64,000 nucleotides of DNA from the NCBI GenBank assembly GCA_021399435.1, contig JAJTUP010000071.1, forward strand, positions 186,001 through 250,000. The letters are read 5' to 3'. Origin of the DNA: Diaporthe sp. PMI_573. Taxonomy: Eukaryota; Ascomycota; Sordariomycetes; Diaporthales; Diaporthaceae. Both the position numbers and the translations under genes were made by a program. The notes under the pieces were generated by a model that was not told the origin of the DNA, made no database searches, and saw only the letters and a list, made by a program, of their open reading frames with translations. Shown piece after piece: positions 10,089 through 22,059 of this stretch. Within the stretch, counting starts at the first letter, position 1, and the number at the start of each line of letters is the position of its first letter.

Positions 10089-13000
10089 ATGGCATCATCT
10101 GCCCCCTTCAATCCGCCTTCCTCCGTGCCTCCTGTGCCTCCCCAGTCACCCGAATTACCATCACCATATGCGCAGAGATTCGGGATTGCAGCGAAATATC
10201 CTTTCATAACAAATAAGTCCTCAGGACTTCACCCTCGGTATATTAGTCTCCAGACGATGCAGCGTCGACATGATGACTAACTCGAGAGACACAGGTTTCC
10301 GGATCGAGATCTAGATGACCGACAACCGATCCCTCACGATGCAGCCCCAATCCCTCGACCCCGCGACGACGAGATTGATCTATTGTTCCTGGAGGAGGAT
10401 TACCAGGCGGGCCAGTTTCAAAGTCTCACGACTTGTGCGTTTCCATCCAATCCTCAAAACTTCACCAAGAGAATCTCCACCCAGACTCGTGCCAGACTCG
10501 CACGCGTGCTCTCCAGCCACCTAGGATTTCGACTGGCTAATGTCTTGTAGGGCAAGTCCAAAATCTGAACGACGCGGTGCCTGCCAAGAACTGTAATTTA
10601 CAACTCGAAGAAAAGGACTGGGAGCCGGCATTCCAGAAGGTATGATGCTCCACATGTCGGCCACAAGAGGTCGCCACCATTGCATGGACTACATGTGTCG
10701 CTCTTTTGCTCATGTGTCGCTATTTTGCTCTCTGTCTCTCTCTCTCTCTCACACACCTTCTCCATTTGTCGATCTATGAGTCTAGAGAAGTTATTGACTT
10801 GGTGCATTTCGTCGTAGGCGAGGTTTTATAACGTGGACAAACCTCTCAGGGAAGGGTTCTCCGGAGAGCTGATTCCCGAATTGTCCGAAACTGACACCTG
10901 GACTGTCGACAACCCGGTCTTCTGGGACGCTTTGAAGCCTTCTCTCCAAGTAGCGAATTCTTTATTCCGGGCGTCACTTGCAGATCCTTTGTATGAGACT
11001 GTGCGGTTGGAGGTCGCTTGACTGAGCTGCAGTGTGCTGACAGGGGTGTCATAGTTACCATGCTATCACGACAATGACGAAAGCGACGAACAAATGGGAG
11101 GGCCAAACACCATGGAACCTGAGACAAGATCCATATTTGGCGACCTTTCCACGGAAGCCTACCGACGATGAGGTCACTAAGCTACGAGAATTGTTCGCCG
11201 GATACGCTGAAAGGGTGATCATTTCCTTCTTCCCCCCGGGATGTGTTGGAGCCAGTCCACTTGCGGTGCGTAGTGTTTAGTCCCTTTTCCCGTGAGCGTG
11301 CTGAGTTGCATTGATATTGCTCTCATACCTTGAGTTGCATTCAAAGTCATCTGATGACATCATGTCGAATAGTTCGGTATAACGACGGCTTTCAGGGAGT
11401 TGCCTGACCTACAATCACCCTATCAATTTGTACTGATTTTGATGAATCCCGGCTTCGTATGGCCATTGCTGGATACTACTACCTCTTCTACTGAGAAGGC
11501 CTTGGCTAGGTTCAGCTTCTCCAAGACTGTGAGTATCTCCTGGCAACTTGGGGCGGCCTTCTGGATGTGTGTGCTGAACCTTGGATAGCTGGCACATGAA
11601 ATGGCAGTGAGTTTAACTCCCATCGAGATTTCCATTTTGTGCGACGGTTCTATCTCTTGTGCAAAGCTGGGAATTCATAAGGTTAGTGTCATCGGTCTGG
11701 AGGCGGTTGTGCTATCTCATTGGAAGATCACGGAAATCACTAACAGTCCCATAGTGCATTTTTACTGCGAACCGATTCGTCCGATGATCCACCAACTTAC
11801 GTCTACTCGCTCTAGCATGCCATGTTCAGAGTTCATTGGAGATTTACGAATTCTATCGGCGGGGTTCTGAACCACGAACCTGTAAGCAATTATTCCCATG
11901 AATATCGTATCCAGGCTCATTCAACGGTTAGTTCTACCAACTCGGCAGCTACCAACAATGGATCAATGAGATTGGTTGCGCATGGGAATCGGCAATATTA
12001 GGGGGTCGGGTGGTCAGCTACCCGAACCCTAAGATGCCGTCTTTGAGGCGGCAATGGAATGCCAGAATTTTGATGGTGATCATGGAAGATTTCCCTAACT
12101 ACAAGTACATGACGCAGCAGGGCATAGGAGTTAATCGGGAGGATCATGGAGACGACAAATGGTCCCAATACTTCGTGCCCCTCTCTCACACCAGTGGCTA
12201 CTTCACTACTGAATTCTGGGAGGTTCGCTACCGTGCCTTCGGGCTCCAGGCCTTGAAAATCCCACATGTTTTACGACAGGAAAGAGGAGTTTTAAAAACC
12301 TCGATATCGAAGCTTCAGCGATGTAAAAGAAAATACTTCTCGAAAGACACGGCGCCGGAGCTCAACCAAGTCCGTGCAGAAATTACCAATTGCAACAATG
12401 CATGGATACGCCTGCGGCCATGGTAAGGACCCCTTTACACATGCAACTCTTTTTCCACACCGGAGAACGTCAGACGCTCTTTTCCCTGCATCCCGCCTGC
12501 CGTCAGAGAAGACATTCGCATCTGACTATTGAATAAAACAGGTTTGTAGACGCATATACAGAATGGTGTGTCTCCATACACAGTTATACTGAGATCCGTA
12601 GCGGCATTATCGAGTTCCAAGACTCGTACCTTCAGCGCGACGAAATAGCGGCCGAGAGTGCGCTTAGACAGTTTTCCTTGCAGGGGTTTAACAGGTGGAG
12701 AAGCCTTATTCTCTCAAGAGACGGAGTCGCCTGGTTCGTTGATGCCGTCGGGTATCTGATGTTGGCGATCATGCCCAGGCGTGATAATAACGACACAACC
12801 TCGCGCCTCTGCGTCCCTGAAAACTGCTGGTCGCCAAGCCTTGAAGCAGTTCGGTTAGCCGAGTCCCAAAACCGGGCGCCGTGGGTGATTGACTCCGTCG
12901 GAGCCCAGAAATACGGCACACTCGAGACGAAGGTGACCAAACGCCACGTCCCACTCGAGGGAGGCCAAAATGGGGTTGGAGATCGGAAGACGTTCTTGGC

Positions 13001-15159
13001 AAAGCTGAAGATCGAGGCCACTAGACGCGAACTAAATTCAGTGGTCCCACCTGACATCGTGGAGGCTTTCTGGGTCACATTCAAGCAGGTCGAGGCAGAT
13101 GCCAGGGTCACCGATGACAAGGACTGGTTGCCCAACTTTAACTTGAAGATACGAGGTTGGAGAAGCAAGACAAATGAAGGTCATACAGGAGCTGCGTCAG
13201 CCTCACGGGTGGCGGGCTACAATGGACCGGAGCCTATGCAGTATACTGCCGAAGAAGCTGCAGCGCAACCCTCTGGCCAAGGGGATCAACCAGGCAGTAG
13301 CGCTGGCAGCGCGATGGGTGCTCGAAGGGCATCCCCAGACCAGCCGCGACAATCCAAATACTACACAATTGGTGAGGTTGGGAACCACCGGTTCCGTACG
13401 GACTTATGGGCACTCGTGGATGATGGAAAGTCTGGTCTTGATGTATACGACGTCACTGGTAAGTCTTATGGCCTTGCAATAGTAATTCTTAACTGGGACG
13501 GATCGGAGTCGGTCTCACTTATGTGCAATCACTGAGGATTGCTTGGCAGATGCCGTGGAGGACACGAGAGCAAGAACGGAAAGTTTCGACATCACAACCA
13601 TGCTAAAGAAGACGCTTCTCGGCCTCGAGGCCCAACCTGAATTCCAGCGGGAGCTGAGAGAATCCCATGAGCCTATCGGCAAACTCATACGTCCATTGAG
13701 GCGTGAAGAGATTGCCGAACGGAACGGGGAGCACGGAAAGCCTTTGTGGATTATCCTTGGACAGAATGTCTTCGATATCACTGGTACGTAGAGCTTGAAT
13801 ACATGTATGCACATACCGCGCTGTCTCGATTGCTGAACCAAGACTTGCAGAATTGCCAATCGCGGACAATACTTATCGCAGAATGATCCGGTCGAACCCA
13901 GGCGGCAACCCCATGGCTGCCATCGATATGAACAATAACGTCGCTCCCAACCAGGTACTGGATGACCTTTGGCCGTATAGGTGTGCTACCCTAGCTGAGC
14001 CACGGCCCGCCTCAGGCCCTCCTGAGTCCTCAGAAAACCTGTATACCGCAGCGGAGGTTGCTTGGTACACTTATCGAGAGACCCGGATGTATACCATAAT
14101 CGGAAAAAATGTATATGATATGACAAGTCAGGCACAGCTCTCTCTCCTTGATAATGATTGACTACAGCAACATCATGGATTGACAACTATCTAGATTTCG
14201 TCGACTCCCATCCCGGAGGCAGTAAACTGATAGAGCAATGGGCGGGCAAAGATTCAACCGACGTTTTCCACCGCTACCATGCCTATGCCGAGCGGTGCTT
14301 AGCCGACTACGATTTCCTTCGGATTGGACGAGTGATACGCGAGGACCGCCTCCCGATTGCTGATAACCAGATTTTAATACATGGAATGGTTTATGATCTC
14401 AGGCGTAAGTATTTCGCTGGGGGTTGTCGACCTTTCAACAGATGCCGGTGCCTCTCGCAGGTCTCAACGCGAATATGCACCATATAATTTAGCAAGAGTG
14501 CTAACGGGATCGTCACAGCTGTCGATTCGTGGATGGTATACGGCTGGAAGGAGATTCAGGAGGGAACTCAATCGCTCCGTGGGACGGACGCGTCCGACAA
14601 GGTGATGGCTGACAAAGCGGCAGAGATACCGGAGGTTCTGTTAGATCTGATCTCCAGGAGGGAGCTCATTGTCGCCAAGATCCCACCTCCCTTACATGAG
14701 GTCACCCACGAAGAGCTGGCCTCAAATGATGGGACGGTTATCCCGATACCGCAGGCCAGCAACGAAGTGGCACTATTGCCTCCACTTCGAAGCCCTGTTT
14801 GGGTCTGCCATGGGCGGGACGTCTATGATGTGACTGGTGAGTATTATCCTGACCAACCTTGAAGTCTACAGAACGACCTTGACTCACAAAAACAAAAAGC
14901 ACTTTGGAAGTACGGAGAAGATGACATGCGGGCGGCCATCGACAGGTTCAAGGGGGAGTTGTTTCCAACGGGACAAATTTCTGCACGGCTACAACGGGAG
15001 TTCTCCCACCGTGTAATCGGCGTGCTGGTGAATAGGAAGAGGCCGGTAGAAGAAGTTACTGGAGACGACCAGGGCGGAGGAGGAGATGACGGGTTATCAT
15101 CAAAAGTTCAGAGAATAGAGCTGGCATCAGGTGATGACGACGAGTCTCAGATGGTCTGA
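10089..15159 (+). CDS. Zincin-like (HExxH) protein with five cytochrome-b5-like modules
   Basis: Fifteen exons join in frame to 1244 residues: 10089-10237, 10295-10434, 10551-10639, 10818-10990, 11055-11265, 11373-11528, 11589-11606, 11816-11881, 11932-12422, 12542-13458, 13550-13783, 13851-14126, 14168-14404, 14519-14836, 14900-15159. The N-terminal half resembles a metallopeptidase fold: FSKTLAHEMAHAMF gives HExxH at 309-313, assembled across a splice, followed by EPFYQLG and EIGCAWESAILGG, whose Glu could be a third ligand. The C-terminal half repeats the b5 'G-x-x-VYDVT' turn five times, ending at residues 803, 881, 973, 1052 and 1158. Only module 3 keeps HPGG (988-991) and a distal RYH (1009-1011); module 2 has NPGG. 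One module could therefore bind haem; the others look degenerate. No signal peptide. Function unknown; exons 5 and 8 are the least certain. Confidence 0.78.
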
Positions 15160-16499
15160 GAGTGGCGTGCAGGACTGGAGGGAATAAGTCTCCATGCAGG
15201 CTGCCTTCTCTAGATGTAACGAGGAAGACAGGCTTACTAGTGGTTGTGCCGTCGGGAGATCTGCTACTTTTTGAGTAAACTTCTCTTTTTGTTATTCGTA
15301 AAGTTCAAACCGCTGAGGTTGATTCTGACCACAAATGAAACATGGGGATGCATGTGTGTACACAGATACCAGTCAGCTAGAAGGACATTTTCTATTAATC
15401 ACTTTCACCTGGACTACTAGTATTGTACCTGCACAACAATTACATGACGACAACAGAAGGAAACTAGGCAATAGCTTGAGTTCCAACTTTGTCCGGATTT
15501 ATAACAACAGAGAGGTCAAGACCACAAAGGCTATGCTTACGGCTTTCCACAGCTGTCTCAAGGCTATCTATATTTTTAGGCCACGTGCAACAATCGTATT
15601 CTAAACCTACTGTTATCGGCATTATTTTTTTTATTTTTTTTATTTTTTTTATTTTTTTTATTTTTTTTATTTTTTTTTTTTAAAAAAAAACGCTGGGTGT
15701 TTAAGCGTTTACCACTGTATGAACGGACCGCCTACATACTATTTAAGAAGCGTACATAGACGGATTACAAGCGAAACCACTTATCATAGTCACCTGACAG
15801 AGTAGATATGGGTTCGCCACGACTCGAGAACCCTCCTCCGGAGATCGGCCGCTTGGTTTGGAGGGAGGGATTGCCACCCGACGTTGCCCAAGCCCTTTCC
15901 CAGACCCTTGGGGCATCCGTTGGCAAGCTCACTGCGCCAATCTTCATCCCACTCATTCTGGATCTGTGTCAATGATCCCGAGAGATGTTAGGCCGGTACA
16001 GTCTGATTGCCAAGGCCAGCACAACAGGTGGAATTAGAACCATCGTGGTGGGGCAAGAATCTGGGCTATCAACTAAAGGTCTTGGGGATCTAGACTACTC
16101 CTCTACAAGTTCCAAGTGATTATTCATAGGCTCATACACACACCTCGACCCAGGGAATAGGCGGTCCTTGGCAGGCGTTGTTACTCCGTGCGCCTCCAGT
16201 CCGTCTGCGGGCCAAGCATCGCGGCCACTACTTGGCTCAGCTAGGCGGCGCACCTGACGTCAGCAGGATATAACACTGTAGATTGTCTGGAGGCTCAGGT
16301 TCATTAAGCAGATGTGTATTCAAGTTGAGACTTGATGTGCTCAGACATAAATAGGCACCATAGCGACCTGAACATTCTCCTCGTGTGTCATCCGGTGACA
16401 AGGCGGTGAAATCACAAGAGCCCAGATTCAGATCCTCAGAAATTTGTTGGTCTCTAAAATATCAAAATCCGAGTCACAAACACACCGATATCCTTCACA
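15160..16499. other. Gap holding a T-rich microsatellite and the Pmp3 promoter
   Basis: No gene recognised. The main landmark is the A/T tract at 15623-15690. Short frames at 15335-15683 run into that tract and are not credible. Confidence 0.5.
15623..15690. repeat. (AT7-8)n low-complexity tract ending in poly-A
   Basis: Runs of seven to twelve T separated by single A residues, followed directly by nine A. The flank just after it (aaacgct...agcgttt, about 15688-15712) is a small inverted repeat. Probably a microsatellite; it could also be a decayed poly-A tail of a retroelement. Confidence 0.85.
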
Positions 16500-16805
16500 A
16501 TGTCGGGTCGCTACCACGAACCGAGGCGGTCAGGAAGAATGACAGCAGTGAGCCACCCCTATTACCGTCCTCCCCGACCTTCGCTGTCTACCTACGTTGT
16601 CTACACCAGGATAACTAAGATCTAACTACAGGCCGACATACTACTCCTCGTCCTCGCCATATTCCTGCCACCGCTCGTCGCGTTCCTGAAACGTGGCTGC
16701 GGCTCACAGCTCCTCTTAAACATCCTCCTGGACTTCTTGGGGTGGGTGCCTGGGGTCATCCACGCCTGGTATCTCGTTATCGAGACGCCTGGATCACGGC
16801 ATTAG
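16500..16805 (+). CDS. pmp3: Pmp3/UPF0057 plasma-membrane proteolipid
   Basis: Two exons, 16500-16547 and 16632-16805, joined in phase 0 across an 84-nt intron, encode 73 residues. The mature text reads ADILLLVLAIFLPP, then LKRGCGSQ, then LLDFLGWVPGVIHAWY. This is the hallmark of Pmp3: two transmembrane helices flanking a short loop with a conserved RGCG. Pmp3 proteins are small plasma-membrane proteolipids that modulate membrane potential and cation tolerance, and are often stress-induced. The N-terminal extension of about 16 polar, Arg-rich residues is longer than in yeast Pmp3. Too short for ordinary frame scans because the second exon alone has no start. Confidence 0.88.
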
Positions 16806-17345
16806 GATGATTCGGGGATTTTGGGCTAAGCGTTGCTGGTGGCAGGTGGTATCTTCACGGCGTTGATGGCTCGTGGATTCGCTAGCTACTTAAGTACGGA
16901 GTTGTGTCATCCGGGGAGGGAAGTGCGCATATAGAGCCAAAGGAGGAGCCCCTCGTGGACATGTGGGTTTTCCATGGCTTTCTTGCTTATGGTGTAATGT
17001 CCATATGGTTGTCGGACAGATAACAACCCAGATGTCATTATATGTACTTGGAAACCCCACTCCACATCACTGGCAAGCAGATAGCTATGGTCGCGTAGCC
17101 TTGTCAATCACATGCCCGTCATCACTGATCTTCTTTTGAACTTGTTGTGTACACGGTCGATGTATAGTATGGCTCTCCGCTTCAGTGTGAAGCGTCCGGT
17201 TACATGTAAGTCGTGACCATGCAGACGATCGTGCGCGAGACGGCGTAAAGAAGTCACAGACACCGTTTCGAGCCATCTTCGCATCGCAATGAAGACGACG
17301 CTCTAACCGCCAGCCTCAATCGAGATAGCAATGATCTTTCCCGTC
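16806..17345. other. Convergent 3' spacer
   Basis: The 3' flanks of the Pmp3 gene (+) and the amino-acid permease (-). No gene or notable motif seen. Confidence 0.5.
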
Positions 17346-19024
17346 CTAATATCCACTAACCTGCCGCGACCTCGCAGCATGCCTCCTCCTCACCACATAA
17401 AACACGACACCGACAGCCCACACAGCCACCAGGACCAGCGCAGGCACAGGCGCAAACACGGCACCCCGCACGAGCACGAAACCGCTGACCAGCGTGAAGA
17501 TAATAGGGATGACCAACAAGGGTTTATACGGCCTGTGAAGGTCCGGCTCGCGGAAGCGCAGCACGACAGCACCGAGGACGGTCAGGAAGAAGAAGGTATA
17601 CTCGCCCAGGCCGTTAAAGGTGAGCAGCGAGCGGAAGTCACCGAGGAAGATGAAGATGGCGGAGACGAGGGTGTTGAGGAGGATGGCGTTGAGGGGCGCG
17701 TCGGACCCCTGGCCCTCGCCGTTGTCGTCTTCCCGGGAGGGCTTGCTGAACCCGAAACGGCCGAGCTCGGCGAAGGACGGGGGAAGCCAGTCTGCGTTGG
17801 CTGCTGCGACGGCCATGCGGCCTGCTACGAAGGAGTTGCCCAGCAGGGAGCCGGCGACGACTAGGCAGATTAGGATTGCGGCTACGATGCCGAAGCCACG
17901 GCCGAGGAGGCGGGTGATGGCGGTCTAGAAGAGGTGAGAGTCAGTATTGCATCAGGCCGCTGTGGTTAGGGACGTCTTCCATCGGGGATACATACCACGG
18001 CAACGCTGTCTGTCGTAGAGACCACATTCCAGGGCAGCAAGATGTAGTACGCGGCATTGGTCGCGAGGAAGCAAGCAATGATGGTCGGGATGGCAGTGTT
18101 GATGGCAAGAGGAAGCTGCTTGACCGGGTTAGACAACTCCGCCGAGACGTAGATGCCCTTCTCCCAGCCAGAGTAAGCCCAGAGGGCGCCGTACAGCGCG
18201 GCGGAGAAGTGGCCGAGCAGCTCCCAGGTGCTCACGTCCTGCCAGTGAGTGATGCTGCCGTCCGGGGCGACCGAGTCGCGGTCGGCGAACCAGTTCCTCC
18301 TGATCCAGTCGCCGCCGCCTATCTCCTTGTCGGGGCGGGCCAGCTGGATGATAAGCACGACCAGCCCCGCGAGCACGACGGCGAAGATGCTGACGAACTT
18401 TGTCGTGACGAAGAACTTGTTGAGACGCGTGCTGGCCCTGGTGCTGATAGAGTTGGCCAGGTTCATGACCACCATTATGAGCACAGACAGCAGCTTGTGC
18501 GTCACGCTGGCTGCCCTGTCCGTCACCCCCGCCGCGGAGAAGATGCTCTCGACGAAGACGATGCTCAGTATGGCCAGGGTGGCAGGCATGACGGCGATGA
18601 CCCAAGTCCACGCGGCGAGGTGGCCAAAGACGTCCCCGTAGATGTACTTGAGGTAGGGCTGCACGCCGCCCTCTCCCGGGATGGCCGTCCCGAGTTCGGC
18701 CATCGTGCTCGCGCCCGTCCACGCGAGCACGCCGCCGACCAGCCACACGGCCAGCGCGATGCCGGGGGAGGGAACATTGGTATCGATTGACCCGGGGGAC
18801 GTGAAGATGCCGCTGCCGATCACGATGCTGATGATGATGGCGAACGCGTCCAGCGCGCCTAGGTTCCGGGCGAAGCTGCCTCCGTGCTGCAGCTCCCTCG
18901 GCACGCCGCCGGCGGCTGACTGTGCCGCGGCTACGGGCTGCTCGGTGCCGTATGTCTCGTCTTGAGACCGCGCATTGGCCAGCAGGGGCCTGTCTTCGCC
19001 GTCTTCTGTGGTTGTGGGAGACAT
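17346..19024 (-). CDS. LAT/APC-family amino-acid permease
   Basis: Exons 19024-17996 and 17924-17346 join in phase 0 across a 71-nt intron to 535 residues. The protein starts with about 60 polar residues, then has around twelve hydrophobic segments. The APC-superfamily substrate-binding motif is explicit in the first span: SIVIGSGIFTSPGSI. Further family text includes AELGTAIPGEGGVQPYL in span 3 and ALYGALWAYSGWEKG near span 7. These match fungal members of the L-type transporter family (high-affinity methionine permease Mup1/Mup3 group and b(0,+)-like permeases), which take up neutral amino acids at the plasma membrane. The longer frame to 19171 has an extra ATG, but MSPTTTEDGEDRPLL is the more natural start. 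Substrate cannot be read from sequence. Confidence 0.92.
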
Positions 19025-19736
19025 TGTGTCAGTTTTTGCTGCGTGGGAGCTGTTGCACAATGGCTTCGTGGTGTGACGCGAGGTGAGTTTGTTTATGACT
19101 GATCCAGGCGGCGTGCAGTTGCCAGGGTCATCATGTTGCTCCACTCTCAATTGGGAGTGTAACCCTATCAAACTGTGGTTCCCGTGAGCTCTTTAGCCTG
19201 TACACTGTTCAGGCAAATTGTCTACTTAGTTCCTTTCAAGTAAACCCACCTTAAGCCCTCGACCTTTTTATGTCTTTCCTCTGCTCAACCCGGCTTTTGT
19301 CTGTCTCTCAAGTCTGTCAACCTTGACCCGTGAATAAAGGCAGGCATCTCCCCCCCCTGCTGGGAGCATACCACCTCAAACATGTCATACAGAAATTCTC
19401 TTTCACCCACCTGCCTGAGTCGTTTCAAACAAAAGTTAAAGCATCACATTCAATGTTATTTTGCAGCTGTAACTGATTCATATTTTCCTGCCAGATGTCG
19501 GCCAATGTTGTGATGAATGTGATGAGATAATCCAATGCAACCCACCTAGCCGTCCATCCATGTACGCCAGACCCAAAAACCACTCTGCAGAATTGTTGCT
19601 CTGCAATGCACTCAATCAAAACATTTGTTCCCGATCCATAGCTAAGACATGTAGTGAGTGGCATGGACTTTTCCTAATTTTTCAACCCCAACCATGCTGG
19701 AAGATGAATGATCCCGTGCTTGTTTGTCAACACACC
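19025..19736. other. Permease promoter and fasciclin 3' flank
   Basis: No gene found. A polypyrimidine-rich stretch at about 19250-19370 is typical of fungal core promoters and 5' leaders. Confidence 0.5.
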
Positions 19737-21209
19737 CTACAGCTCGATCTCAACCTTTGGTGCCTCTTCAACCTGCTCCTCCTCGCCCTCAACATACCCA
19801 GCCAGCCTCTCCTTCAGCTCCTCCACGCTGATCTCACCGTCGGCCGAGGACTCCTCCTCACCCTTGTGGTGCTTGTGAGGCGGGATGAGCACATTGGCGG
19901 GGACGTGGATGACTCCGTTCTTAGCGATGGCGTCCTGCACCGTGATGGGGATATACCCATTAATCTTCACGCGGATGAATCCCGCCCACCTGGCAACATC
20001 AACCGCAATCTTCTTGTCGCCAAGAAGGGTGGGCAGGTCAAGGTGATAGTGCCCACGGCCGACGTCGTCCTGCGTCTTGCTGTCGTCGCTGCTGCTGCTG
20101 CTGCCAGACGAGTAGTACGCGTCGCTGTAGACCGTCTCGTTGGCGACGACGTGGTACTTCAGGATGGCCTTGAGGTACTTGAGGCCCGTCTCGGTGTTGA
20201 ACAGGAACGCGTTGGCGCCGGGGCCGAGCTTCTGGAAGGCCCGGTTGTCCGGGGCGAAGATGGTGGAACCGTTGAGAACCTGCCCGTGGATGAACGAGGT
20301 GAACTCGGTCTTGTCGAAAGCCAGCAGCAGCGTCGAGAACTTGCCCGGGAAGAGGGACAGCTCGCGGCCGACGAAGGGAGGCGGGACGAGGAGGTTCTTG
20401 ACGGCGTGGATCACGCCGTTCTTGGCTCCCTATGGCGATGCATGTGGTTAATGTCGTCGTCTGATGAAACCCAGTTTTAAAGCAAGAGAACTTACGATGT
20501 CGAATGCAACAACCTTGCTATAGAAGTTAACCCTCACGCCAGAGAGCAGACCGACGCTGGTCCGGAGGCGCTGGGGCTTGTTCCCGAGCAGGGGCTCGTC
20601 CAGGGCGGTGGGCAGGGTGTGTGTCACCAACACGCGGCCAGCGGGGTATAAGCCCAGCCCGATGTGGTACTTGAGCACGGACTCGACAAACTCCTTGCTG
20701 GGCTTCTTGTCCTTGGGGATGTGCTCGAAGGCGCTGTCGACGGGGACGAAGAGCGTGTAGTTGGCCGACGTGCTGTTGAGCAGCTGCACGATGTCCTCGT
20801 GTTCGTCGACGAGCTCGGCGAACTTGGTCGTGTACTTGCTCTGGCTGATGAGCTGGTAGATGGTCAGGTTTGACTTCTCATGTCCGCCGCGGTCGCCGCG
20901 GTGGCCGCGGTGGGGCTTGTCCGAGGCATCGAGCTCCTCGACAACGCTGTTGGCGTCGTCATCGAAGATGGACTCGAGCGAGGTCTCGAGCTTGTCTTTG
21001 ACAGAGTGGAAGGTCTCCTCGACGCTGGACGAGAGTGAATCTACAACATCGTGGGCTGAGGACGAGATGGAGGGGAACCAGTCCTGCCACGAGCTGTCAT
21101 CGTGGTGCGGCTGTTGTCCGTGGATGGGAAGCTGGGAGAACGTCTCGATGTCAGGGACCACGAAGGCACTGGCGGCCGCAGCCAGCGGCAGAATGGCAAA
21201 GGACCTCAT
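19737..21209 (-). CDS. Secreted protein with two fasciclin (FAS1) domains
   Basis: Exons 21209-20496 and 20429-19737 join in phase 0 across a 66-nt intron to 468 residues. A signal peptide is evident (MRSFAILPLAAAASAFVVP). Residues about 30-105 are acidic and Ser/His-rich. The first FAS1 domain follows (SNLTIYQLIS..., TLFVPVDSAF, then GVIHAVKNLLVPP just after the splice), and the second has STLLLAFDKTEF, STIFAPDNRAF and NGVIHVPANVLIPP, the paired H1/H2 motifs of FAS1. The second domain is interrupted by a Ser-rich insert (GSSSSSDDS). The C-terminus is acidic with no GPI-like hydrophobic tail. FAS1 proteins act in cell adhesion at the cell surface or in vacuoles; the exact role here is unknown. 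Confidence 0.9.
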
Positions 21210-22059
21210 TTTGGATGCTCAATATGAGTCGAGCAGTGTGAGGGGAGGAAGAAAAGAAACAATGAGGGAATGAGGAGAGAAAGTTTGTTAATGCTCCAGG
21301 CCCGGGTGAAACAAAGCCTCAACTACAAGCTCCTGGGTGACGGTTACGCGCGATGTCTGGGTGATCTGACGTGACGTCAAAACGTAGCCGTTGGATCCGG
21401 AGGGTTTCCCTCTGCAGCTCTGACACTCGGCCTATTGAGTTTGTTACCCGTATAGCTCGTATACTAAAGTCACGGATACGCCTGGAGCAATGAGAGCACG
21501 TCTTATGGGGTCTCTCTTTGACAGCCAACCTATAGGCACCGATGCAATGATGATTGCATTGACTTTAGGTACCCAGCAGTCGTCATCCGTTTCAGCCGTG
21601 GTGCTATGCGATTGGAGCTCGACCCAGGCGAGCTGAGCTGGCGGCAGCTTGAGCTCCAGCTTCGGGTCGATCAATGCCCCGCGCCCGACTCTCCGTTCCA
21701 AAGTTCCACCTGAGGTCCTCGGGACCGCACCGGCCGCCGGCGGTGGTTCCACTCGCCCCTCTAACACGCCGAGAATATCCATCTATTCCAGCTCCATCAA
21801 AGAGGGGATTTGTTTTCAATAACTTGATAGACCTATTATACCTTTACAGGCATGACTCGGTCAAGAGTCAATTGTATGAGACCTAGACCGGCTCAACTAT
21901 ATTAGTTCCCCGGCCCACCATGTGTTAACAAGGAGGAGATTCTTTGGTTAAGAAGTTGGTCCAGTCTGATGAGTGTACCTACACTCTATAAGAGTTCCAA
22001 TGGGAAGGCATGCTGGCACATTTGGCGGATCCCAATACAAGTTCACTATTACTCAACAC
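21210..22059. other. Fasciclin promoter and DAPG-hydrolase-like 3' flank
   Basis: About 850 bp with no supported gene. Two short overlapping minus-strand frames at 21444-21819 show no domain. Confidence 0.5.

Noticed and set aside
11754..11815. Earlier acceptor giving exon text CIFTANRF or AFLLRTDSS
   Set aside because: Those frames hit stops or cannot join in phase; only the acceptor at 11815 gives HEMAH and keeps the frame.
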